Origin: Podocnemis expansa
Taxonomy: Eukaryota > Chordata > Testudines > Podocnemididae
Length of the DNA stretch: 64,000 nucleotides
Assembly (NCBI GenBank): GCA_007922195.1
Contig: ML682038.1
Location: forward strand, 997,208 to 1,061,207
Reading direction: 5' to 3'
This document shows positions 35,761-45,401 of this stretch, in pieces. Below the pieces are notes generated by a model. That model saw only the letters and a program-made list of their open reading frames with translations, searched no databases and was not told the origin of the DNA. The number at the start of each line of letters is the position of its first letter. Position 1 is the first letter of the stretch. The translations under genes and the position numbers were made by a program.

Positions 35761-36300
35761 TCCTGCAGTGTCCTTGAGACCTTGTTGAATTAAGTGCAAG
35801 TGAGTTTGGGGTCTGCTGTGTTAAATGAATACATTAAATATTATTGTCTATCAGGGTTTTACATACTCTATAGCAGGGAGATGGGATATGAGCCCTGGGA
35901 AGTGTTACTAATGTCAAAGGACTACTGAACAATGAGGCAGACAAGAACAGACTTCTGGAACAAACAGGGTGAAGTGGTTTGCCTGGGGAATCTCTACACA
36001 GGGGTAAATGAAAATTTCATATCTTCCATTATGCAAAAATCTAGGCTTTTGAAGTATGCCCTTGAAGAAGAGCCATTTTCTGCTGATTACCTGCTTCCAG
36101 AGTCTCAAAAACAAAGGGCCAAACTCTATAAAGGAAAGAATGACCTATTCATGGGCGGTGCTAATTCTGCACTAAGACTATTAAGGACTTTCTAATGATA
36201 GAAAAACCCCTGTGGAGTGTCTGAAGGACTGCCTTTGACCAGAGCCATAGCTGGAATTGGGGGTGATATCTGGTAAATTTATTAGCATGTGTGTATGTAT

Positions 36301-36719
36301 GAGAGCCGGCTCTACCCATGAGCCAGTGAGGCACTGGCTTGGGGTGCCGATGCTTAGGGGCACCAAGGGTGGGGTGGGGTGGCCCATAAACTGGACCCTG
36401 CGCTCCCACCCCTCTCCTGAGCCAGCCACTCCACCTCCAGGGACAGAGCAAGCTAGCCTATGGGGCACATTCCACTCTCTCGCCCCACCTGTGGGCTGGT
36501 CATCCCCACCCCCAGGGAAGAACAGCCGGCCCAGGGGAGGGTTGGGTAAGCGGAGCCCCACCTCTGGGCTGGCCCACACCACCCCTGGGCTGTCAAGGGC
36601 GAGGCAAGCTGGCCTGGAATGGGGGCTGGGTTCTGCAGTGTCTCCCCCCCCCCCACGCCCCTCCGGAGCGCAAAATCAAAAGCCGGTTCAGGGCACCACA
36701 ATACCTTGAGCTGGCCCTG
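36301..36719. mobile_element. hAT-like MITE (GCCGGCTC ends)
   Basis: The left end GAGAGCCGGCTCTACC and the right end CTTGAGCTGGCCCTG are inverted copies of an approximate CAGGGCCGGCTC terminus. The flanks GTATGTAT (36293-36300) and GTCTGTAC (36720-36727) agree at 6 of 8. Inner inverted landmarks are CTTGGGGTGCC on the left and GGGCACCACAAT on the right. The interior is GC-rich with a C-run near 36640-36655. It abuts the CR1 at 36728. Confidence 0.7.
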
Positions 36720-36882
36720 GTCTGTACAGAAAAGAGTAAGAAAAATTATTATGGGTATGGAATAGCTTCCATATGAGTAGAGATTAATAAGACTAGGAAT
36801 TTCAGCTTGGAAAAGAGACAGCTAAGGGGGCAAATCATAGAGGTCTATAAAATCATGAGTGGTGTGGAGAAAATATTTAAGT

Positions 36883-37070
36883 CAGGGGTCTCAAACTCAA
36901 ATCACCACGAGGGCCGCATGAGTATTAGTATGGTAGCCCGAGGGCCTCACCACTGAGACCTTTCCATGCAATCATATCACAAATATCGGTAATGATCATG
37001 CCATTGTGAGCTGCAGGAGATTGCTTTAGGGGCCACATGAGGCCTGTGGGCCGTGTGTTTGAGACCCCTG
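36883..37070 (-). mobile_element. 188-bp hAT MITE, family copy 2, inside CR1
   Basis: The ends CAGGGGTCTCAAACTCAAAT and TGTTTGAGACCCCTG are inverted, with flanks ATTTAAGT (36875-36882) and ATCTAAGT (37071-37078) agreeing at 7 of 8. Its length equals that of copy 1 (28928-29115), in reverse orientation. It interrupts the CR1 between GGAGAAAATATTTAAGT and AGTGTTTACTTTTCC. Confidence 0.93.
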
Positions 37071-37559
37071 ATCTAAGTAGTGTTTACTTTTCCTTCAAGT
37101 AGTGTCCTCATGGGTGCTCCACCTTGGTCAATGCAACATGGACTGGAGAACCTTCTAGTATTGCTTGGCTGGGTCGCATGGAGGCTGAGAGGCTGTCTCA
37201 CGCTGCCTTTAGCACTCTTTTAGCATGTGCGTGACCCCCCTCCCCCGCCCCAGTTCCTTCTCAACCATCCACAGTTGCAGACAGAGATTGACCTTCTTCT
37301 CAACTCAGCAAAACTCTTCTTTAGGTCCTGCCTTCCCAGTTTTTCTCCTCCTAACCCCTTCGCAGTTTTATTCTTCCCAGTTTCACCAAAGAAATAAAGA
37401 AAGAAAGAGAAATCCATTTCTTCCCTATTATAAAATTCCTGGCTCATCCAGTTTCAAGCACTGGAAGAGGTGCCACAATGCCATCCAAATTATTGATTAG
37501 CACTGTGCGCATAACACATCTCAGCTTTTACTGCCTTCCACAAGTTATCGCAGGATTCG

Positions 37560-38270
37560 TCTCTGTTCTCACATCCAACAATCAAGAGATTTCTTATGGG
37601 CATTCAGAACTGTTACCCTGCAGTTTGCCTACCGACTCCCATGTGGGACCTAAATTTAGTATTCAGGACTATCACCAAACCACCATTTGAATTTTTGGCA
37701 ACATATTCTCTCTCTCATCTGTCGATGAATGTGGACTTCTTGGTGGCCTTCTCAGCTTACCGCCTTGGTGACCTTGCAGCCTTGTGTCTTCTCCACCTTT
37801 CACAATCTTTTACAAAGACAAGGTCATGTTAAGGCCTCATCCAAAATTCTTGCCCACTATTACATATGCATTTCACCTTAATGAACTCATATACTTACCT
37901 GTCTTCATGCCAAAACTACCTAACAGCCTGCAGGTCACCACATGTTTGACGTTCACCAGGTGCTGGCATTCTGCCTAGAAAGAACAAACAAATCAGATTA
38001 GTGAATAGATCATTTGTCTCTACAGCCGAGAGAAATAAAGGAAATCCAGTTTTCAAACAAAGACTCAAAATGGATCTCTGACTGCATCCACACTTATTAC
38101 GCTATATCGAAAGTGCCTCCACCAGAGCACAAATGATCCCAATCTATGAGAGCAACCTCTGCTTCTATTGCTTTCTTCCGTAACGTACCTATCATTGATA
38201 TCTGTAAGGCCTCCACATAGGCATCCATTCACACTTTTACAAGACACTATGCCATAGAACAAGTATCTAA
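37560..38270 (+). pseudogene. DIRS tyrosine recombinase remnant
   Basis: Translation of 37596-37800 gives PMWDLNLVFRTITKPPFEFL and a downstream VAFSAYRLGDLAAL, which parallel the recombinase of the minus-strand element at 46638-47669 (PQWDLNVVLRALTEPPYEPL, VAITSARRVSEL). The box-A arginine region is recognisable. After several frameshifts, 38160-38260 gives IAFFRNVPIIDICKAST with IHTFTRHYA, the C-terminal box with its tyrosine. In an intact element this enzyme integrates the circular DNA intermediate. Stops make this copy non-functional, and the frame is broken repeatedly between the two blocks. Confidence 0.8.
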
Positions 38271-38404
38271 ATCTGATGCTGCTGTAGGACTGTCAGTCCT
38301 TTCTTCCGTACAAATTAATCACTCTGAAGTCCCTCCTTGCGCTTCAGGACACAGCTTTGGAGTCATCCAAGGCGGAGCATATACAGGGACACTACTCAAA
38401 AGAG

Positions 38405-38465
38405 AAAGAAGGGTTATTCACCTTGTGTGGTAACTGGAGTTCTTCGCGATGTGTTTCCCTGTGGG
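38405..38465. repeat. Internal complementary region of DIRS copy 2
   Basis: GGGTTATTCACCTTGTGTGG with TAACTGGAGTTCTTCGCGAT is the reverse complement, with mismatches, of the right-end extension at 38665-38700. It runs on into GTTTCCCTGTGGGTTCC, which resembles the left terminus. This is the joint sequence thought to allow DIRS genomes to close into circles. Confidence 0.7.
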
Positions 38466-39084
38466 TTCCCCACCACCCACCTTCCTCCCCTCTCTACTTC
38501 AGAGTAATGTCCCTTTACTCCCTGATCAAGAAGGAAATGAGGGGATTCGGGTCACGTGTGTGCAAAGAGGGTGCAAAAGGCAGCGCGATACAGCCAAGCA
38601 CTACTAGAAGGCTCTCCGAGCCATGGTGCGTGGACACTCAAGCACCCATGGGGACATGCATCTTGAAGAACTCCAGTTACTGTACAAGGTGGGTAACTCT
38701 TCTTTCTCATAACACAGGATATAGAGGGTCACCAAATAAAATTAATAGGTAGCAGATTTAAAAGAACAAAAGGCTGTATTTCTTCACACAATACACAGTC
38801 AACCAGTGGAACTCCTTGCCAGAGGGTGTTCTGAAGGCCAGTACTATAAGAGAGTTCAAAAAAGAACTAGATAATTTCACGAAAGGTACTGTAATTCCAT
38901 CAGTTGCTGTTACCAGATGGGCAGGAATTTTTGTTTGGCAGATGCTGGGAATGGCTAATGGGATGGATGATTTCTGTTCATTCCCTTTGAGGCACCTAGC
39001 ATTGGCCACTTTCAGAAGACAAGATGCTGGCCTAGATGGAAAATTGGTCTGACCCAGTGTGGCCATTCTTATGGTTTTTTTTTT

Positions 39085-39360
39085 TTTATGTTCTTCATTA
39101 ATAATCTGTGTGTTGGGGTGGATTGCACTCTTGAGAAGTGTGTGGAGGGGTAAAAGGTACACTGGAGGGTAGGGGTATGAAACAGAGTGACGGAACCAAA
39201 TTGGATGATTGAACAAAAGTCTGAAAAGGTTCAGCAAGGACTTGTGCTGAGTCCTGCACTTAGAGTGGAAGAATTCCATGCACTGTTACAGACTGGGGAC
39301 TGACGGGCTAAGCAACAGCTCTGCAGAAAAGGATCTGGGGGTTACTGTGGACAAGAACAA
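39085..39360 (+). pseudogene. CR1 ORF2 reverse-transcriptase fragment
   Basis: The translation runs FINNLCVGVDCTLEKC near 39095-39140, then LVLSPALRVEEFHAL, and MHCYRLGTDGLSNSSAEKDL with GVTVDK at 39278-39350. These match the reverse-transcriptase C-terminal region of CR1 (typically MHQYRLG...AEKDLGVLVD). It is a separate CR1 copy, because it encodes protein upstream of the 3' end that precedes it in the window. It has frameshifts, and part of the thumb is missing. It ends where the Penelope-like element begins. Confidence 0.8.
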
Positions 39361-40548
39361 CATAGAGCCCTGTGCCACCTTAGAGACTAACAAAAAAAAA
39401 GATGTTAGGGAGGAGGGACATAAATGTTTGTGGGCTGGAGCCCACTTCGTGAGATGCTTAGAGTGAAAACTTGGTCTATAGGTGTATATATACTCATAAA
39501 AGGGTGAGCACATATTAAGAGGAGGGTAAGTGTTAGAGTTCAATTCAATCAGGATGGAAGAGGCCTTGTCAAAACAGTTGATGCATGAGTTGCCAAATGA
39601 AGCAACATTATTCTTTGTAGCGAGATAACCACTCAGTCTCTCTTCAGACCTAGTCTGATAGTATCAAGTTTGTATACAAGTTCTAACTCTGCAGTTTCCC
39701 TTTGAAATCTTTTTGATTTTTTTTTTTTGCTGAACTATAGCAACTTGCAAGTCTGTTATTGAGTGTCCAAGGAGATTGAAGTGTTCTTCTAGTGGTTTAT
39801 GGGTGTTACCATTCTGGATACCTGATTTGTATCCATTTATTGTTTTGCATAGACAGAGTCTGATTTGGCCAATGTACATGGCAGAGAGGCATTGCTGACA
39901 CATAATGGCATATATCACATTAGTAGATGTGCAAATGAACATGTTCCTGATGATGTGGTTGGTGTAACACCTATGATAGTGTCACTTGAGTAAATCTGCC
40001 CGCAGAGTTGGGAATTCCCCTCCTTCCCCCTCAGGAATAGGCCCTTGAGCAAGTATTTCTGTTCTACAGTATGTAGGTGCTCATGAGTATTTTTTTTCAG
40101 GTTGTAGAGACTATCTGTAAATAAGGACTGGCCTGCCACCCAAGGTCTGAGAGAGTGACGGCTCATCTTCCAGGATAGGTTGTAGATCGTTAATGAGGTG
40201 TTGGAGAGGTTTTAGCGGGGAACTGTAGGTGATAGCCAGTGATGTTGATTATTTTTGTTTTTTTGGGTCTGTCCTGTAGTAGGTGGTTTCTGGGTAACTC
40301 ACCTTCTAATCAACTGTTGTAAATGGGCCTCATCTACCCTAACTGAATTGACTTCATTAGCACTTGTCCTCCCCATTGTAATGTTTCTCACCCATCCTTC
40401 CATGAGTATATATATATCTCCTACCTGTAGTTCCTACTTCATGCATCTGACAAAGGGGGTTGCAGTCCACAAAAGCTTAAGATTGAAGAAATTTGTTACT
40501 CTTTAGGATACCACGTGACTCGTTGTTTTTGCGATATAGAATAAGGTA
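39361..40548 (-). mobile_element. Internally deleted Penelope-like retroelement
   Basis: Both ends carry the terminal sequence of the short units scattered in this window: AGAGCCCTGTGCCACCTTAG with AGACTAACAAA on the left, and GTCCACAAAAGCTTAAG with AATTTGTTACTCTTTAGG on the right. Between them, on the minus strand, lie a linker that reads LVVTYSPQLKPLQHLIND near 40190-40240 and a GIY-YIG endonuclease domain. The reverse transcriptase is absent, so this is an internal deletion. Two motifs just inside each end read TTCGTGAGATGC and TGCATCTGACAAAGGGGG. It is inserted next to a CR1 fragment. I see no clear target duplication. Confidence 0.78.
39664..39942 (-). pseudogene. PLE GIY-YIG endonuclease domain
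   Basis: The 92-codon open frame contains TNVIYAIMCQQCLSAMYIGQ, with the Y-A-I and Y-I-G motifs of the GIY-YIG nuclease fold and the paired cysteines typical of Penelope-like elements. It continues with RLCLCKTINGYKSGIQNG, then LEEHFNLLGHSITDLQVAIV, where the conserved H and the DLQV block are visible. In active elements this domain nicks the target. Upstream sequence reads LCGQIYSSDTIIG in another frame, so at least one frameshift separates domain and linker. The catalytic arginine expected after YIG is not obvious (RLCLCKT). Confidence 0.82.
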
Positions 40549-40626
40549 GGAGTTAATAGGTTGTCACAGCTAAAAATTCCAGTAATTTAAAATTTGCATA
40601 CACCAACAATCTACAAAAGCTGTATG

Positions 40627-40790
40627 CAATGTAGTTGTAGCTGTATCAGTACCAGGATATTAGCAGGACAAGGTAGGGGTGAGGTAATTATCTTTCTTAA
40701 GAGTTCTGTATGGCTCAAAATCTTCTTTTCCTCACAAACAGAAGTTGTTCCAATAAAAGATATTATCTTACACACCTTGTGTCTCTAAAG
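40627..40790 (+). repeat. Second dispersed repeat family, fragment 3
   Basis: GCAATGTAGTTGTAGCTGTA, GTACCAGGATATTAGC, GGTGAGGTAATTATCTTTC and TGTTCCAATAAAAGATATTA are collinear with 18933-19095. The family identity is uncertain. The right edge is degraded. Confidence 0.45.
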
Positions 40791-40794
40791 CCAC

Positions 40795-41314
40795 ATAAGT
40801 GTCTTCAATTGGTAGCTACTTTTCTCCTACCAGTACCTGAGCTGCTAGTATTGATGCTGGCAGTAAATTTGGACTATAAGGTGCATTAAAAAGGTCACTG
40901 CTGACACCAGTCCCTTCCTATGACATGGGAAAAGTTTTTATACTAAATTAATTAAGCCAGTTTTCAATACAAGATATTTAGAGCCCACTGAGTGGGATTC
41001 TATCATTAGTCCTGTATGCCTCTAAACTATTTTCTTTTTCTGACTAGGGATCATTTAGATAAAGGAACAATAAAAGCACAAGAGGAAGACGAGTTTGGGA
41101 TAGATAGAGGTCTTTCCAGCTATCAATTTTGCTTCCTTGTTTTCAAGATTATAGTGCTTTTATTGTAAATAAGCTGTTGCGTGGTTCTGAAAAGCTTAAC
41201 TTGTACAAGCATCAGCTATACTAATACTTACACTCAGCTTTTCAATCAGGAATGCAGTATCTTTGAGTTCTTTTTGTGTAGATGTAAGGTTGCTGTGCAC
41301 CTTTCCATGTGAAG
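40795..41314. other. Unassigned sequence
   Basis: No recognisable element or gene in this 520-base interval. Confidence 0.35.
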
Positions 41315-41327
41315 CTATCAAGTGCAT

Positions 41328-41570
41328 GGAGTCCTGTGGCACTTAAAGACTAACAAATTTATATATTGCATGAGCTTTCTTGGAAGAAAATCCCTCTTCA
41401 TCAGATGCTTTGAAGATGGGGGAACAGTTCCGCCATCTTCAAAGCATCTGACGAATTGGGATTTTCTCCCATGAAAGCTCATACAGTAAATAAATTTGTT
41501 AGTCTTTAAAGTGCCACAGAACTCCTTGTTTGTTTTACTGAACTAGACTAACACAGCTCCCCTTTTGGAA
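41328..41570. mobile_element. PLE-derived inverted dyad, older than the adjacent hAT
   Basis: The left half (GGAGTCCTGTGGCACTTAAA, ACAAATTTATATATTGC, TCATCAGATGCTTTGAAGAT) is mirrored by the right half (CCATCTTCAAAGCATCTGAC, AATAAATTTGTTAGTC, AGTGCCACAGAACTCCTTG), ending AACTAGACTAACACAGCTCC. The left flank CTATCAAGTGCAT (41315-41327) matches CTTATCAAATGCAT, which is reconstituted only when the hAT at 41579-42219 is removed (41571-41578 plus 42220 onwards). The hAT therefore inserted within this unit's target duplication. Confidence 0.85.
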
Positions 41571-41578
41571 CTTATCAG

Positions 41579-42219
41579 TAGAGCCCTACATGGATGCAGA
41601 AATGTAGATCTGCATCCGATCCACATCCACTCAGTGACAGTATCTGTCCAGTCTGCCATCCACATGCTGTGTTTTTATCAAGATCCGTAATCGCATCCAC
41701 AATGGAGCTTGGGCTCAAAATCAGCATTTTAGCCTTTGATTGGCTCATTCCTTATATGAGTCCCGCCCACTTTTTCCTTTTTTTGTTTGTGGTTTGCACG
41801 CTGTGCCGTCAATCAGGTTTCTTGGCCAGCAATGTAATCTTTTATTGACAGCACGGCACGTGAACTACAAACAAAAAAAGAAAGGAGTGGGCAGGGAGGT
41901 CACGGGGAAATCAGCCAATCACAGGCTAGAATGCTGACTGACTGACAGTGAGCAGTGACTCTCCAAGCCCTGGCCTGTTGTGACTGAGACTCTGTTTGGC
42001 TGGCGGATCACAATCAGAGCTGAGGTAGAATTGGCTGGTGCCCTTCCTTGTTCCCCTGTGTGCTGCTGACACAGATCATAGCAGCAGCTGCAGCAATGGA
42101 TCACACCCTGGTCAGGTAAAAATAGAATCCACATCCACAAGTTAATCTGCAGCAATAGGTCTGTGGTTGTCTGCACCTGCATCCGCAGATGTGGATACCT
42201 GCAGTTCTGCAGGGCTTTA
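41579..42219 (-). mobile_element. hAT-like element with foldback core (complete copy)
   Basis: The ends TAGAGCCCTACATGG and TCTGCAGGGCTTTA are inverted, with flanks CTTATCAG (41571-41578) and CTTATCAA (42220-42227) agreeing at 7 of 8. Reverse-complemented, it aligns with 600-1078. The core at about 41765-41905 folds back on itself: CACTTTTTCCTTTTTTTG with TTGTGGTTTGCACG against CGTGAACTACAAACAAAAAA. No transposase reading frame is present. Confidence 0.85.
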
Positions 42220-42227
42220 CTTATCAA

Positions 42228-42640
42228 ATGCATACATGTGTGCTTGCATATTCTTTTAGAGGATTGTAATCTTTGGATTAGTTCAAGTAAGGTTGCGTGT
42301 GTTTTTGTTTTTTCTTCTGGTAGTATTGCCATGCTAATGTTGTTTAGAGGCAAACCTTCACTAAGCATGGGAGAAAGGGGAGAAAAAAAGCAGCCAGACT
42401 TTAATCAGCCAGTCAAATTTTACTTATGTGTAAATATTACATCATTGTAGAAAAAAGGCAGACTGCAAACAGTATGCTCCTTTTCGCTGGCAAGATGCCG
42501 CTTTAGATTATAATTAAAATATATTTGATAATTGAATTGTTTATCTTTCTACTGGTTTTCTTCAGCAAATAAAATAGCCTTTTTATTTGATTGATTGTCC
42601 TACTAGTCTCTTGCCTGCTCTCTCAATCTAAGAAGGACAA
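42228..42640. other. Unassigned sequence
   Basis: No recognisable element or gene. The stretch is AT-rich and has a minor purine tract at 42370-42390. Confidence 0.35.
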
Positions 42641-42649
42641 CAAAAAGAA

Positions 42650-43075
42650 AAAAAACACAAGGAGTCCTGAGGCACTTATAAATAAATATTTTAGTCTTTA
42701 ACACAGGAACTTTAATGGGTATAATCTCACTTCATGAGATGTATGAAATAGACACTAAAATATGTGGGTGAGTACATAAATGCAGAGAGGGATAAGTCAC
42801 AAAGTCAGTTTAGACTTTTTCAGCAAACCAAGCAAGTTGTTTTGATCCAAATAGTGTGGAACAATAGATGAGAAGGTGAGAATATGAATCAACTTTGTTA
42901 GTTAGCCATTCCAGGTCCCTATTCAAACTTCATCAGTCCATGGGTTGTAAAACCTCCAAGGAAAAGCCAGTTTCTGTAGAAAGTTATAATGTAGTTGGTA
43001 AAGGGAATTGAATATAAATACTCATGAACACAATGAATTCTGAAGTGTTTGGCTACCCAGTTTCAGCTAAGTAAT
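42650..43075 (-). mobile_element. Second, degraded PLE body fragment
   Basis: It begins ACACAAGGAGTCCTGAGGCA and TATTTTAGTCTTTAACACAG, the PLE end, and continues into CTCACTTCATGAGATG. Further on, TTGTTAGTTAGCCATTCCAG, CCCTATTCAAACTTC and ATTCTGAAGTGTTTGGCTAC follow the layout of the C-terminal coding and untranslated part of Penelope-like elements; compare GAGATTGAAGTGTTCTTC at 39770. No open frame survives. Lower confidence than the 39361-40548 copy. Confidence 0.5.
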
Positions 43076-43139
43076 TAACAGCTATTCTGTTTTGAGGGCA
43101 GGAAAAACACTGTTGTCCCTAGACTAAGAACCCCTGCCC

Positions 43140-43640
43140 CCTGTGTTCCCAGAAGGTCAGGGGCGTCGCTGGTGCTGGGCACCCGGGAACTTGCCCCAAA
43201 TCCCAGCGCTAGTGCCCCAGGTCTGGTGCCTCCCCCCACCCCCAGGCCCCAGCCCAAACGGGCCGGAGATCTGGGCCCCAGCCGCCTGCGGCCGCGACAG
43301 CCCCATCCCAAGCTGGGGACCCTAGGCTCAGCCACCTGCAGCCACAGAGGCTGCTCCTGGCCCTGACCCCGTCCCCATCAGTGGCCAAGGATGCGGGGCC
43401 CAGCTGCCCATAGCCGCTTCCGGCCCCGGCCCCGGCCCCAGCCCTGGCTGGGGCTGCGGGGCCCACGTGCCTGCTGTCACTTCCAGCCCCATCTCCAGCC
43501 AGTTATGCGGGGCCCAGCCACCCGTGGTGGCTTCCGGCCCTGTCTCCGGCCAGGGAGCATTGGCTGGGGGCGGGGTCTGCGGGCCAGGAGCAGGGAGTGG
43601 GCCCATGCCCCGGATCCCTCCCCAGGGCAACGACATCCCT
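43140..43640. repeat. GC-rich minisatellite-like block
   Basis: A GC- and CpG-rich segment with imperfect tandem units beginning ATGCGGGGCCCAGCTGCCCA (43390), CTGCGGGGCCCACGTGCC (about 43455) and ATGCGGGGCCCAGCCACCCG (about 43505), each followed by CTTCCGGCCCCGG-like text. The unit length is roughly 50-65 bases. The open frames on both strands come from the composition. It could be the interior of a MITE, but I did not find flanking inverted ends. It is unlikely to be a CpG-island promoter, because no gene follows. Confidence 0.55.
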
Positions 43641-43644
43641 GCTT

Positions 43645-44394
43645 GAGGTCAGGATCAGGGAGAACATTGCCTTTCTTAAAGAAGCTAACCCCTCTCCTTC
43701 ATCTCTAGAGAGGAGCACCCTTAACTTCAATCTCAGCAACCTGTTCTTGGGGGCCTCATATCCCCTTTCAGGTTTTGATCGTAAGAAGAGCTGTCTCCTT
43801 TTGCCATGAGAGTTACTTCATGGGAAAGAGACACCAACCTCCCTCCTCTGGCTTCCTGGGGAAGGAAACAAATAAGTTGCTTCACATACCTCTGACTCAA
43901 TCACCCTTAATGCTTATTAGGAGTTTCTCCCAACAGAGAGTGGGACAAATAATTTATAAACAGAGCAGTGATGCCTATCTTGGCTATAATGGTGGGTGGG
44001 AGGAGACAGGAGCGGATTACATCCCACACATGAAACAGCATAGAAATCAGGCAAGCCTTGAGGGAAAAATTTTAGACCCAAAATCTCAGAGGCTAAAGGA
44101 CCAATACCATGAGCAGTGTAATAAGACAAATCGAAAGGTAAATATTTGCCTTGTAAGTGTGAATAAGTGACATTAAATTGATAGTCTGACAGTAGAAGCA
44201 GAGGATACAGCTGTCTGTGGTGATCAAGGAACAAAATCATGTGGCTTGTTAGTGTTAAATATCAGACACCCACAAACACTTTCACTGGGGCAAGCGAGGC
44301 CACAAGCAGGAAAAAAAAACAAGAAATACATTTGATAGAGTATTTCTAAGAATTGATGAGTATGTCGCCATCTAAAGAGGAAGCAAACATCAAA
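43645..44394. other. Unassigned sequence with a 131-codon open frame
   Basis: The plus-strand frame 43775-44170 (MIVRRAVSFCHESYFMGKRH at the start) has no motif I know. Its neighbours are all mobile elements, so it may be the remnant of an element interior. I do not call it a gene. Confidence 0.25.
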
Positions 44395-44645
44395 GAGTCA
44401 GAAGATCTTGATCAACCCAGATGTGCCAACGTTCAATCTTACAGTCTGGGTCTCCTGGAATAACCACCAGAATATGCAAATATCAAGGCAAACTGCAAAA
44501 AGAAGAGCAGATTCTTGAATGCAGACTTGTTCAAGGTTAATCTTAAATTAGCAGCATCTATCTTGGCCACTTCGTTTATATCAGTTTGGGAAAAGGAGAA
44601 GGTGCCAGATGAGTGAACCAGTATGGTTATAAGAGCAGCACTGGG
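44395..44645 (+). pseudogene. RTE-like LINE fragment, upstream of the reverse transcriptase
   Basis: The stretch reads, with frameshifts, as the segment preceding the reverse-transcriptase palm. AGCATCTATCTTGGCCACTT, CGTTTATATCAGTTTGGG and AGGTGCCAGATGAGTGAACC parallel ATCTATTTTGGCCACTTTG, TTTATATCAGTTTAGG and TGGTGCCAGACGAGTGAACC at 51990-52050. The two copies share about 105 bases in the same orientation, 7.4 kb apart. An LTR-like repeat follows directly. Confidence 0.65.
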
Positions 44646-45401
44646 TAACCCCCAACTCGTCACAACCAGCCACACTGGCTATCAAGAAGCTGTCATAAAA
44701 TATACTTAGCCCCCTTTACTGCATTTCAGTCACTGGTTTTTGAATAGCCACTGGGTTTGGTAACGAGAGAAATTGCTTAAAACTCCAAGTTCTTTACCAA
44801 GAAAGGTTTCTTCGAACCACAAAGGATGAGCCATATTACACAGAACAGTATAGGTTTGGATCTTACCCAGAATATCACGCTGTCAGCCCATCCTTTAGTA
44901 ACTAAAACTAAAGGTTTACTATGCAAAGAAAGAAACAAACTATGAGAGTACTGTTAAAGAATTAAAGTAACCACATACATACAATGATCTGAAAGTCCAA
45001 TACATCAGGTTTCCAGTAGAATTTGAAGTTTGCGGATTTTAGACATACGTCCAGTACCTAGATGGTTTTAAGTCCTTTTTTCACAGCTTCAGTTGTTAGA
45101 AATCCAGTTCAAAGGAATATGGAACAAATAGTCCAAGTGTAGAGTTTGTTCTAATTCTCCTATGAGATTGAATTAGCAGGGGGATCTCAGTCTTGTGCCC
45201 CAAACTTTCTCTGAGAAGTTTGGACAGATCTGTGATAAAGGGATTATATTCTCAGCTTCCTTTTATAGTTGTAGCAAGGTGGGCATTTGCAGGTCATTTC
45301 TTCATGTGGGCTTTAATGACAGTTCACAGATACTTTCTGAAGTGGAGAACAGTAATGTATATTGTCCTCTGAAGTAAAACCTTCATCTCTTGTTCCAGAG
45401 G

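Larger units (their letters stand above)
31385..36290. other. Long unassigned stretch with two small repeat fragments
   Basis: Contains the repeat fragment at 32175-32285 and a CORE-SINE-like fragment at 35545-35760. A region at 35880-36240 (AACAAACAGGGTGAAGTGG, TGCCTGGGGAATCTC, AACCCCTGTGGAGTGTCTGA) reminds me of sauropsid retroviral or satellite-like repeats but could not be classified. Exon-like structure is not evident. Confidence 0.3.
37095..38700 (+). mobile_element. Deleted DIRS-type retrotransposon (copy 2), inside CR1
   Basis: The left end TTCAAGTAGTGTCCTCATGG with GTGCTCCACC is the inverted counterpart of the right end, which reads CAAGCACCCATGGGGACATG followed by CATCTTGAAGAAC. 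The right end carries an extra CCAGTTACTGTACAAGGTGG absent from the left, as is normal for DIRS elements. An internal complementary region at about 38405-38465 repeats the extension in inverted form. Gag, reverse transcriptase and RNase H are missing, and only the tyrosine recombinase remains. Both flanks are CR1. Confidence 0.82.
36728..39072 (+). mobile_element. CR1 LINE 3' segment in three pieces (36728-36882, 37079-37094, 38701-39072)
   Basis: The first piece encodes the C-terminus of CR1 ORF2 (SLEKRQLRGQIIEVYKIMSG near 36810-36860). It is broken by a hAT, continues for about 16 bases (AGTGTTTACTTTTCC), is broken by a DIRS element, and resumes at TCTTTCTCATAACACAGG with AGGGTCACCAAATAAAATTA, GTATTTCTTCACACAATAC and TTCAAAAAAGAACTAGATAA. 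It ends in CTAGATGGAAAATTGGTCTG, ACCCAGTGTGGCC and the ATTCTTATG tail. The pieces are in consensus order and orientation, so this was one insertion. CR1 is a self-mobilising LINE; this copy is 5'-truncated and dead. Confidence 0.88.

Noticed and set aside
36257..36709. 150-codon plus-strand open frame
   Set aside because: Contained in a GC-rich hAT-like MITE with inverted ends; the antisense frames are equally open.
38758..39279. 173-codon minus-strand open frame
   Set aside because: It is antisense to CR1 3' sequence and a CR1 reverse-transcriptase fragment, so it is a shadow frame.
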